This document shows positions 1-5,563 of a stretch of DNA of 5,613 nucleotides, one piece after another. Location: contig JASLHF010000185.1 of NCBI GenBank assembly GCA_030152275.1, forward strand, positions 1 to 5,613, written 5' to 3'. This DNA is from Acinetobacter sp. (GTDB lineage: Bacteria > Pseudomonadota > Gammaproteobacteria > Pseudomonadales > Moraxellaceae). Under the pieces are notes generated by a model that saw only the letters and a list, made by a program, of their open reading frames with translations, did no database searches and was not told the origin of the DNA. The translations under genes and the position numbers were made by a program. Numbering within the stretch: position 1 is the stretch's first letter; the number at the start of each line of letters is the position of its first letter.

Positions 1-1428
1 ATTCCCGCGCGGATAACGCACCGCAGCTGGCCCATTGTGCAAATAAGCAGTGTGCAGCATTTGACGGCATTCATTTTCATCTTTTGGCGCCATAATCACA
101 ATATTCGGCACAGTACGCATAAACGCATAATCATAGGCGCCGGCATGCGTCGGGCCGTCTTCACCCACCAGCCCTGCACGGTCAATACCGAACGTAACGT
201 CCAGATTTTGCAGCGCCACATCATGAATCAGCTGGTCATAGCCGCGCTGCAAAAAAGTCGAATAAATCGCCACCACTGGCTTTAAGCCTTCACACGCCAT
301 ACCTGCAGCCAGTGTTACCGCATGCTGCTCCGCAATCGCCACATCAAAGAAACGCTCTGGGAATACCTGAGCAAATTTCACCATGCCCGAGCCTTCACAC
401 ATGGCTGGAGTAATCGCGAGCAGGCGTTCATCCTGCGCTGCCTCATCACACAGCCATTGGCCAAACACATCAGAATATTTAGGCGCGGTATTCACTGCTG
501 CAGGCGCATCAATTTTGCTGATGGCATGATATTTAATCTGATCTGCTTCAGCAGGCGCAAAGCCTTTACCTTTTTTGGTATAGACATGGATCAATCGAGG
601 GCCTGAACGCTTTTTCAGCGCTTCAAACACTTGCGCCAGCTGATTGACGTCATGGCCATCAAATGGGCCAAAATAGTCAAAACCAACAGCTTTAAATAAA
701 TTATCAGCAGCATCTGTGGCTGAGCAATGCAGGCGCGAATTGTACGCCCACTCCGGATGCGGCTGCACATAGGCTTCGCCGTCATCTGAAATGCTGACCG
801 ACTCCCCGCGCTCCCACAGCGCAGCCAAATGCTTGGCAAATCCGCCGGTACTGCAGGAAATCGACATATCATTGTCATTCAGCACAACCATTAAATCAGC
901 ATTGTGCGCCACTGCATCGTTCATGGCTTCAAAGGCCATACCAGCGGTCATCGCGCCGTCGCCGACAATCGCCACGACGTCGCACGGATCTTTTTGATAG
1001 CGGCGCGCCAAAGACATGCCTAAACCCGCAGAAATAGCAGTAGATGAATGGCCAACGCCAAAAGTGTCAAATTCAGATTCTTCGCGCGCAGGGAAAGCTG
1101 CCAAACCGTCTTTAGAACGGATTGTTACCAGCTGTTCACGGCGTCCAGTCAATGCTTTATGGGGATAGGCCTGATGGCCAACATCCCAAATCAAGCGGTC
1201 ATTGGGTGTGTTAAAGCAGTAGTGCAATGCCACGGTCAGTTCAATCACGCCCAAATTGGCGCCAAAATGCCCGCCGCTCTGTCCTGCCGCATACAAAATG
1301 AATTGGCGCAGCTCGTCCGCCACTTGCTCAAGCTGACTGCGTTCGAGCAAGCGGAGCTGCTTTGGATGATCAATCTGATCCAGCAGCGGTGTTTTGGGAC
1401 GTTGTGACGGTATTTCTGTATACAGCAT
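1..1428 (-). CDS. dxs: 1-deoxy-D-xylulose-5-phosphate synthase, 3'-truncated by window edge
   Basis: Dxs condenses pyruvate with glyceraldehyde 3-phosphate, using thiamine diphosphate (ThDP) and Mg2+, to give DXP, the entry metabolite of the MEP isoprenoid pathway and a precursor of thiamine and pyridoxal phosphate. It is a cytosolic enzyme. The frame is open for 476 codons from ATG (1426-1428) to the window edge. Visible landmarks are SGHF (His54), VGHQAYPH (about 83-90), the ThDP motif GDG (156-158) closed by NDN (184-186), GPFDGHD, the catalytic Glu in AIAEQHAV (Glu367, equivalent to E. coli Glu370), DRAG (Arg417) and RYPRGN at the very edge. The family is about 620-640 residues, so roughly the last 150, the C-terminal transketolase-like domain, lie outside. 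The order and spacing of motifs match E. coli Dxs with no frameshift. An AGAAGG element (1441-1446) sits 12 bases before the start, a slightly long spacing. It diverges from ribA. Confidence 0.97.
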   Translation of the reverse strand, partial: MLYTEIPSQRPKTPLLDQIDHPKQLRLLERSQLEQVADELRQFILYAAGQSGGHFGANLGVIELTVALHYCFNTPNDRLIWDVGHQAYPHKALTGRREQLVTIRSKDGLAAFPAREESEFDTFGVGHSSTAISAGLGMSLARRYQKDPCDVVAIVGDGAMTAGMAFEAMNDAVAHNADLMVVLNDNDMSISCSTGGFAKHLAALWERGESVSISDDGEAYVQPHPEWAYNSRLHCSATDAADNLFKAVGFDYFGPFDGHDVNQLAQVFEALKKRSGPRLIHVYTKKGKGFAPAEADQIKYHAISKIDAPAAVNTAPKYSDVFGQWLCDEAAQDERLLAITPAMCEGSGMVKFAQVFPERFFDVAIAEQHAVTLAAGMACEGLKPVVAIYSTFLQRGYDQLIHDVALQNLDVTFGIDRAGLVGEDGPTHAGAYDYAFMRTVPNIVIMAPKDENECRQMLHTAYLHNGPAAVRYPRGN

Positions 1429-1477
1429 AATATGGCAAAGCCTTCTAAAGCCTGGCAAATCCTAAGCTAGGTCAAAT

Positions 1478-1508
1478 GGATATCCGATCATACTGTCGGA
1501 TTGTATCC
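1478..1508 (-). repeat. inverted repeat in the presumed dxs leader
   Basis: The arms TCCGA (1483-1487) and TCGGA (1496-1500) enclose an 8-base loop. The flanking GGATA (1478-1482) and TATCC (1504-1508) extend the stem to ten pairs with a 3-base bulge. In RNA read from the minus strand it would fold between the candidate promoter and the dxs ribosome binding site. It has no following U tract, so it does not look like an intrinsic terminator. Confidence 0.5.
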
Positions 1509-1538
1509 CCTGCAATCAGCCATATTTCTAGCGATGCA

Positions 1539-1559
1539 TTTTTGAACAGCGCTCAAAAA
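1539..1559. repeat. 7-base inverted repeat
   Basis: TTTTTGA (1539-1545) and TCAAAAA (1553-1559) are perfect inverted arms around the 7-base loop ACAGCGC. The stem is AT-rich and weak as RNA. It could be a binding site or part of the dxs leader fold. No function can be assigned. Confidence 0.4.
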
Positions 1560-1584
1560 ATCGGGTGTTCATTGAATGGGACAG

Positions 1585-1614
1585 ATTATCCTGAATAATC
1601 TTACTATTTATCAA
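1585..1614 (-). promoter_or_regulatory. candidate sigma70 promoter of dxs
   Basis: On the minus strand TTGATA (1609-1614) and GATAAT (1585-1590) are separated by 18 bases. Each box matches five of six consensus positions. Transcription would begin near 1578, leaving a leader of about 150 bases before the dxs ATG. The -10 box is also one arm of a perfect 6-base inverted repeat (1584-1600). The assignment is inferred from consensus matching only. Confidence 0.5.
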
Positions 1615-1697
1615 CTATTATCGTTCGCTTTATACAAAAAAGAAAATGTTCTGCATAAATTCATCGCTGCTATTCTACCAATGTCCAAGCATTACGC

Positions 1698-1703
1698 TAT
1701 ACT
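1698..1703 (+). promoter_or_regulatory. candidate -10 box for ribA
   Basis: TATACT matches five of six positions of the sigma70 -10 consensus and lies about 36 bases before the GTG at 1739, giving a leader of roughly 30 bases. The -35 region at correct spacing (around 1675-1680, CTACCA) is a poor match. This placement argues against translation starting at ATG 1646, which would be upstream of the transcript. Confidence 0.4.
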
Positions 1704-1738
1704 TTAGCCAATTTTTAAACGAAGAAACGGGTTTGACT

Positions 1739-2341
1739 GTGCCTATAGAATTTGTCGCAACCTCTCGATTGCCCACAGCTTTTGGCGAATTTAAAATTAC
1801 GGTTTTTCAAGATCCGCAAACAGGTGAAGAACATGTTGCACTGTCTAAAGGTCTTGATAGTGCGCCGGAAGGGCCTGTGCTGGTCCGCATTCATTCAGAA
1901 TGCCTGACTGGTGACGCTTTTGCGTCACTCAAATGTGACTGCGGCCCGCAGCTACAGGCCACACAAAAGCTGATAAATGAGGCTGGTCAAGGGGTAATTT
2001 TATACCTGCGGCAAGAAGGCCGCGGCATTGGCCTGACCAACAAAATCCGCGCTTATGCCCTGCAGGATCAAGGTCATGACACCGTAGACGCCAATCTCAT
2101 GCTGAATCTGCCTGCAGATGCGCGTAAATATGATATGTGCACCATCATGCTGGATCATTTACAAGTCAAAGCCGTGCGTTTAATAACCAACAACCCATTA
2201 AAAATTAAAGCGCTTCAAGATCAAGGCATCAATGTCGTTGACCGTGTACCTCTGACTGTGGGGCTAAATCCTTATAATGAAGCCTATTTGAAAACTAAAC
2301 ATGAGCGCATGTCGCATATGTATGATAAGGATGACTTTTAA
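1739..2341 (+). CDS. ribA: GTP cyclohydrolase II (GTG start)
   Basis: RibA opens GTP to 2,5-diamino-6-ribosylamino-4(3H)-pyrimidinone 5'-phosphate, releasing formate and pyrophosphate: the first step of riboflavin synthesis, in the cytosol. With the GTG start the protein has 200 residues, close to the 196 of E. coli RibA. The zinc ligands are in HSECLTGD and LKCDCG (Cys55, Cys66, Cys68); RQEGRGIGL (91-99), KIRAYALQDQG with Tyr106, Arg129 and RLITNNPLKI follow as in the family. It is the stand-alone RibA form, with no fused DHBP synthase (RibB) domain. The GTG at 1739 was chosen over ATG 1646 because the protein then begins MPIEFVATSRLPTAFG like its relatives, and a likely -10 box lies between the two starts. 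GAAGAAA at 1721-1727 is a modest ribosome binding signal. A TTG at 1733 is in frame and cannot be excluded. The gene converges on hemN. Confidence 0.95.
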   Translation: MPIEFVATSRLPTAFGEFKITVFQDPQTGEEHVALSKGLDSAPEGPVLVRIHSECLTGDAFASLKCDCGPQLQATQKLINEAGQGVILYLRQEGRGIGLTNKIRAYALQDQGHDTVDANLMLNLPADARKYDMCTIMLDHLQVKAVRLITNNPLKIKALQDQGINVVDRVPLTVGLNPYNEAYLKTKHERMSHMYDKDDF

Positions 2342-2351
2342 GATCTTTAAT

Positions 2352-2424
2352 AATCTCCCCTACTCCCTCTTTGAAAAAGTGAAAAAAAAGCCTCCCTTTT
2401 GAAAGGGAGGTTTGGAGGGATTTT
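2352..2424. repeat. imperfect long palindrome around the terminator
   Basis: The left part (about 2352-2372, an AATC followed by C-rich triplets ending CTTT) is roughly complementary in inverted order to the right part (about 2402-2423, AAAGGGAGG to GGAGGGATTTT); I count about 14 of 21 matching positions. The strong terminator stem lies in the right half. Such C-rich/G-rich mirrored elements are, from memory, frequent between Acinetobacter genes, so this may be a dispersed intergenic palindrome rather than a unique site. That link is inference. Confidence 0.35.
2391..2410 (-). terminator. intrinsic terminator of hemN, possibly bidirectional
   Basis: CCTCCCTTT (2391-2399) and AAAGGGAGG (2402-2410) form a 9-base perfect stem, realistically eight pairs with a TTGA-type loop. 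Read on the minus strand, the stem is followed at once by a run of eight T (complement of 2382-2389) and starts 12 bases after the hemN stop codon: a textbook rho-independent terminator. Read on the plus strand it is followed only by TTT and then GGAGGGATTTT, so termination of ribA there is plausible but weaker. Confidence 0.85.
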
Positions 2425-3805
2425 AAATTGTCATCGAAAAAATCCGGCTTTGCGGCATTTTGCGTTTTAAATGCAAATCAAACGCCATGCAAATATTGCG
2501 TACAAAAGGTTTGCCCTGTTCAGTCACCTGAATATTTTTCTCATGAATCTGCAGCAATCCATCCTGCTGCATCTCTGCCAGCTGTTCCAGCACTTGAGCG
2601 AGTTCAGGGAAAGTCTGCGATGCCTCATGCCATGAGGTTTGAAAACTGCACATCAGATTTAAGATATGTTTGCGGATAATCAAATCTTCTGCAGACAGCA
2701 CATGCCCGCGGTAAACAGGGATTTCGTTCTGCTCTAAACGCGCATAATAATCTTCAATTTTCTTTTCATTTTGCGCAAAGCTGTACCAGCTGTCGCTGAT
2801 GGATGACATGCCCAGTCCAATCATGAGTTGCGTTTTTGACGCGGTATAGCCCATAAAGTTGCGGTGCAGCCGGCCTTGCTGAAACGCCTGATGCATTGCG
2901 TCGGACGGCAATGCAAAGTGATCCATGCCAATTTCATGGTAGCCATGCGCCAACAGCTGCGCTTTGCCTTCCTCATAACATTGACGCTTCATTTCGTCTT
3001 TAGGCACATCCGCATCTTTAAAGCCGCGCTGGCCATTGCCTTTAATCCACGGCACATGCGCATAGCTGTAAAACGCTAAACGGTCAGGCATCAAGCGTTT
3101 AGTCTGATCGATGGTATGCAATACATCCTGCAAACTTTGAAACGGCAAGCCAAAAACCAAATCGTGTGAAATAGAGCTATAGCCGATCTCCCGCGCCCAT
3201 TGCGTCGCGCGCTCGACATTTTCATAAGGCTGAATGCGGTGAATGGCTTTTTGCACCGTTTCATTATAATCCTGTACACCATAGCTGACCCGGCGAAAAC
3301 CCAAGTCATACAGCGTCTGCAAATGTTCACGGCTGGTATTGTTGGGATGGCCTTCAAAACTGAATTCATGCTGCTGCGCTATTTCGGCTTTGCAAAGAAT
3401 GCCTTGAATCAGCTGGCTGAGATGCTGTGGCGAAAAAAAGGTTGGTGTACCGCCGCCGAGATGAATTTCTTTAATTACGGGGGTATCCTGCAGCAGCGCG
3501 CAGTACAGCTCCCATTCTTTGAGCACGGCCTGAATATAGGGCTGCTCCATCTCATGCTTTTTAGTGACTTTTTTATGGCAGCCGCAAAAGGTGCATAAGC
3601 TTTCGCAAAATGGCAGATGAATATACAGACTGATGCCTTCACTGCGGTTAGATTCATCAAATGAACGCTTTAGGGTTTGTTTCCAAGCCTCCAGCGAAAA
3701 TGACTGCTCATCCCAATATGGCACAGTCGGATAGCTGGTATAACGCGGTCCCGGCACATTGTACTTTTGAATGAGTGATTTCGCCTGCTGCATGCGTTGC
3801 CCCAT
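2423..3805 (-). CDS. hemN: oxygen-independent coproporphyrinogen III oxidase (radical SAM)
   Basis: HemN decarboxylates two propionates of coproporphyrinogen III to vinyl groups, giving protoporphyrinogen IX without oxygen, with S-adenosylmethionine and a [4Fe-4S] cluster; it is cytosolic. The 460 residues match the usual length (E. coli 457). The N-terminal signature LIQKYN..GPRYTSYPT (11-27) separates true HemN from HemW-like relatives. SLYIHLPFC leads to the cluster motif CxxxCxxCxC (Cys67, 71, 74, 76), followed by GGGTPTF (117-123), GVQDYN, GMDHFALP (293-300), HRNFMGYT (314-321), GLGMSSIS (330-337) and the C-terminal VRNICMAFD. Start: ATG 3805 is taken by default; ATG 3793 (residue 5) is nearly as good, and neither has a strong ribosome binding site. 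It is divergent from hemF and convergent with ribA. The stretch FEGHPNNTS (150-158) replaces the IEVDPRE of E. coli, and the whole protein reads closer to Bacteroidota HemN. Confidence 0.96.
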   Translation of the reverse strand: MGQRMQQAKSLIQKYNVPGPRYTSYPTVPYWDEQSFSLEAWKQTLKRSFDESNRSEGISLYIHLPFCESLCTFCGCHKKVTKKHEMEQPYIQAVLKEWELYCALLQDTPVIKEIHLGGGTPTFFSPQHLSQLIQGILCKAEIAQQHEFSFEGHPNNTSREHLQTLYDLGFRRVSYGVQDYNETVQKAIHRIQPYENVERATQWAREIGYSSISHDLVFGLPFQSLQDVLHTIDQTKRLMPDRLAFYSYAHVPWIKGNGQRGFKDADVPKDEMKRQCYEEGKAQLLAHGYHEIGMDHFALPSDAMHQAFQQGRLHRNFMGYTASKTQLMIGLGMSSISDSWYSFAQNEKKIEDYYARLEQNEIPVYRGHVLSAEDLIIRKHILNLMCSFQTSWHEASQTFPELAQVLEQLAEMQQDGLLQIHEKNIQVTEQGKPFVRNICMAFDLHLKRKMPQSRIFSMTI

Positions 3806-3832
3806 CTGTATAAAAATGATCTATTGCGTTCT

Positions 3833-3861
3833 ATTCTGCTGAGCTTCATTTTTGAATTCAA
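3833..3861 (-). promoter_or_regulatory. candidate hemN promoter
   Basis: On the minus strand TTGAAT (3856-3861) and CAGAAT (3833-3838) are spaced by 17 bases. Each matches four of six consensus positions. The start point would be near 3826, about 20 bases before the ATG. The -35 box lies inside a perfect 10-base palindrome, TTGAATTCAA (3852-3861). No site of the FNR/Anr type (TTGAT-N4-ATCAA) was seen between hemN and hemF. Confidence 0.35.
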
Positions 3862-3951
3862 CCCAGCCTTTTGGTCGGGATAACACCAGCATGCCCAAAC
3901 AAAATAAAAGATCAGCTAAAGCAGCCCATCATGACGATCGGGAAAAAGCCC

Positions 3952-3980
3952 TTAAGTTTTTGTGCAATCTGTGCTTTGAT
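3952..3980 (+). promoter_or_regulatory. weak candidate hemF promoter
   Basis: TTTGAT (3975-3980) preceded directly by TGC gives an extended -10 element. TTAAGT (3952-3957) is a poor -35 box at 17-base spacing. Transcription would start near 3987, leaving about 30 bases before the ATG at 4017. The support is consensus matching only and the boxes are weak. Confidence 0.25.
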
Positions 3981-4016
3981 TGAAACAGTTTTGATTTTTG
4001 CTCTTTGAAGGTTCAG

Positions 4017-4955
4017 ATGCAGCATCCGACTTCAGCTGATATTCAGCGTGTACACGATTTTCTTACTGATTTGCAGGCGCGTATTTGCGATGCGCTTACG
4101 CAGCAGGAAAGCGCCGGCGGCGGAACAGCCGAATTTATAATAGATGAATGGGAACGCCCTGAAGGCGGCGGCGGGCGCTCACGTGTGCTGCAAAACGGCA
4201 CCGTGATTGAAAAAGGCGGCGTGATGTTCTCACACATCAATATTTCCAAATTGCCGGCTTCGGCAACAGAACGCCATCCGCAAATTGCCGGCGCCAAAGC
4301 GCAGGCAATGGGTGTATCTTTGGTGATTCATCCGAAAAATCCGAATGTGCCAACCTCACATGCCAATGTACGTCTGTTTGTGGCTGAAAAAGAAGGGCAA
4401 GATCCGATTTGGTGGTTCGGCGGCGGGTTTGACCTTACTCCGTTTTATCCTAACGATGAAGATGTACGCGCATGGCATCAAACAGCGCATGATCTTTGCG
4501 CACCATTTGGCGACAAGGTGTATGCGGAACACAAAAAATGGTGTGATGATTATTTTTACCTCAAACACCGCGATGAGCAGCGCGGCGTCGGCGGTTTATT
4601 TTTTGATGATCTCAATCAATGGGATTTTGAAACCTGTTTTAAATATATGCAGGCTGTAGGCAATGGTTATTTAGATGCGATCATTCCGATCTTCCAGCGC
4701 AATCAGGACAAAGCCTATACTCAAGCGCAGCGTGATTTTCAGCTGTACCGTCGTGGACGCTATGTCGAATACAATCTAGTCTATGACCGCGGCACACTGT
4801 TCGGCTTGCAAACCGGCGGCCGTATCGAGTCGATTTTGGTGAGTATGCCGCCGCTGGCAGGCTGGTCTTACCGTCCGGAATGGGATATGAATTCTGCAGA
4901 AAGAAAATTGACAGATTATTACCTTAAGCCACAGGATTGGTTAACAGCGCTTTAA
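4017..4955 (+). CDS. hemF: oxygen-dependent coproporphyrinogen III oxidase
   Basis: HemF carries out the same haem step as HemN, two oxidative decarboxylations of coproporphyrinogen III, using O2 and no radical cofactor; it is a soluble homodimer. The protein has 312 residues from ATG 4017 (E. coli 299). Conserved blocks are GGGGRSRVL (about 50-58), FSHIN, MGVSLVIHPKNP with His105, VPTSHANVR with His115, WWFGGGFDLTPFY (132-144), AWHQTAHDLC with His154, KKWCDDYFYLKHRDEQRG with His184, FFDDLN, QLYRRGRYVEYNLVYDRGT and GLQTGGRIESILVSMPP. The four His match the family's conserved metal-site set, each shifted by 9 from E. coli because of a short insertion (ESAGGG) near residue 31. ATG 4017 is preferred to the in-frame TTG at 4005 because GAAGG (4007-4011) sits 5 bases ahead of it as the ribosome binding site. 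It is divergent from hemN. Confidence 0.97.
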   Translation: MQHPTSADIQRVHDFLTDLQARICDALTQQESAGGGTAEFIIDEWERPEGGGGRSRVLQNGTVIEKGGVMFSHINISKLPASATERHPQIAGAKAQAMGVSLVIHPKNPNVPTSHANVRLFVAEKEGQDPIWWFGGGFDLTPFYPNDEDVRAWHQTAHDLCAPFGDKVYAEHKKWCDDYFYLKHRDEQRGVGGLFFDDLNQWDFETCFKYMQAVGNGYLDAIIPIFQRNQDKAYTQAQRDFQLYRRGRYVEYNLVYDRGTLFGLQTGGRIESILVSMPPLAGWSYRPEWDMNSAERKLTDYYLKPQDWLTAL

Positions 4956-4981
4956 AATCCACCGGAAAACATCCTGAGCGC

Positions 4982-5012
4982 AGCAGTCTCGAGGCGCCTC
5001 TTAGAGACTGCT
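4982..5012. repeat. strong hairpin downstream of hemF
   Basis: AGCAGTCTC (4982-4990) and GAGACTGCT (5004-5012) are perfect 9-base inverted arms. The 13-base loop itself contains the 10-base palindrome GAGGCGCCTC (4991-5000), so a nested or alternative fold is possible. It begins 27 bases after the hemF stop, where a terminator would be expected, but neither strand has a T tract after the stem. It may act as a 3' end stabiliser, a factor-dependent terminator element or a protein-binding palindrome. Confidence 0.6.
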
Positions 5013-5210
5013 TACCCCCTGATAAACAAAATAATATTGATACAATTTATTCTCCATACTCAAATTTCAAGCATTTACTTTGTTAGCGCTTTCTTAAACA
5101 ATGTCACATGAATTAAACAGCTTTGCGGTAGTCTGACCTTCATTCAGCACTTATGCTTTAAGGCTGTCAATGTGACTAACTGTTTGACTGACCCATAAGG
5201 AATAGCGCGT

Positions 5211-5432
5211 ATGAACACTCAATCCGCCCCAATAGCTTTACCCAATACCTCCGTAATCATTTTTTGGAGTTTCACTGCAATCTTGTGCAGCGCCATCAGC
5301 ACTGCGGTTTTTTCTGAGGCGGTTTGGCATGACAATGCTGCAATGGGTTTTATGGCGCTGGCCACTGCCGGTCTGATTTATAGCGCAGCGCAAATTCTAA
5401 TGAATGCCGTATTAGCCATTTGCAATCCTTAA
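5211..5432 (+). CDS. small hydrophobic protein with two predicted membrane segments
   Basis: I do not recognise this 73-residue protein. Residues about 14-35 and 44-70 are hydrophobic stretches rich in Ala, Ile, Leu, Phe and Met, separated by a short polar link (SEAVWHDN), which suggests a two-helix inner-membrane hairpin; the first stretch could instead be read as a signal anchor. The Cys at 26 and at 71 are not in a recognisable motif. The case for a real gene is the good ribosome binding site AAGGAA (5197-5202), 8 bases before the ATG, and a coherent membrane-protein composition. It lies 255 bases after hemF and 131 before aroE on the same strand, so it may have its own promoter; a weak candidate is TTGATA (5037-5042) with TCAAAT (5060-5065). 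Function unknown. Confidence 0.6.
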   Translation: MNTQSAPIALPNTSVIIFWSFTAILCSAISTAVFSEAVWHDNAAMGFMALATAGLIYSAAQILMNAVLAICNP

Positions 5433-5467
5433 AACGGCTTTTCCTGATTTGATTCACGCTGCAGCAA

Positions 5468-5496
5468 AGCCTATCAAACCTCAGCCGAGGCAGGCT
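5468..5496. repeat. interrupted hairpin between the small gene and aroE
   Basis: CCTC (5479-5482) pairs with GAGG (5487-5490) around a 4-base loop, and the flanking AGCCT (5468-5472) pairs with AGGCT (5492-5496) with an unequal internal loop. It lies 36 bases after the stop codon of the small gene. No U tract follows, so it is at best a weak terminator or RNA-stabilising structure. Confidence 0.3.
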
Positions 5497-5500
5497 AAAC

Positions 5501-5529
5501 TTTAGTCTGAGCGCTATTTCACGTATATT
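5501..5529 (+). promoter_or_regulatory. candidate aroE promoter
   Basis: TATATT (5524-5529) matches five of six -10 positions, and TTTAGT (5501-5506) is a weak -35 box at 17-base spacing. Transcription would begin near 5536, about 28 bases before the aroE ATG. This suggests aroE can be transcribed independently of the upstream genes. Inferred from consensus only. Confidence 0.4.
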
Positions 5530-5563
5530 GTTTGCCAATTCTTCACCACATGGACTTTGTGCG

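Larger units (their letters stand above)
1429..1738. other. dxs-ribA divergent intergenic region
   Basis: This spacer of about 310 bases holds no convincing gene. An open frame runs from ATG 1646 into ribA, but its first 31 residues do not resemble RibA and lie upstream of the likely ribA promoter. The region contains a candidate dxs promoter on the minus strand (1585-1614), a candidate ribA -10 box (1698-1703), and three inverted repeats: 1478-1508, 1539-1559 and 1584-1600. If the dxs promoter call is right, most of the left half is a roughly 150-base dxs leader. I saw no recognisable TPP or FMN riboswitch core in it. Confidence 0.7.

Noticed and set aside
1048..1407. Plus-strand open frame of 119 codons
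   Set aside because: It lies wholly opposite the dxs coding sequence, whose minus-strand frame shows family motifs throughout; the plus-strand protein has no recognisable features.
1429..1738. TPP or FMN riboswitch upstream of dxs or ribA
   Set aside because: Both genes make it worth looking for, but I found neither the conserved TPP core (CTGAGA and its partner) nor the FMN element's conserved blocks on either strand.
3200..3598. Plus-strand open frame of 132 codons
   Set aside because: It is antisense to the central part of hemN and is explained as a shadow of that well-supported gene.
3806..4016. FNR/Anr-type site between hemN and hemF
   Set aside because: There are TTGAT half-like stretches (3977-3981, 3991-3995), but no partner ATCAA at 4-base spacing, so no full site is supported.
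4982..5012. XerC/XerD dif-like recombination site
   Set aside because: The arms and centre do not resemble the dif consensus, and no recombined module or mobile gene flanks it.
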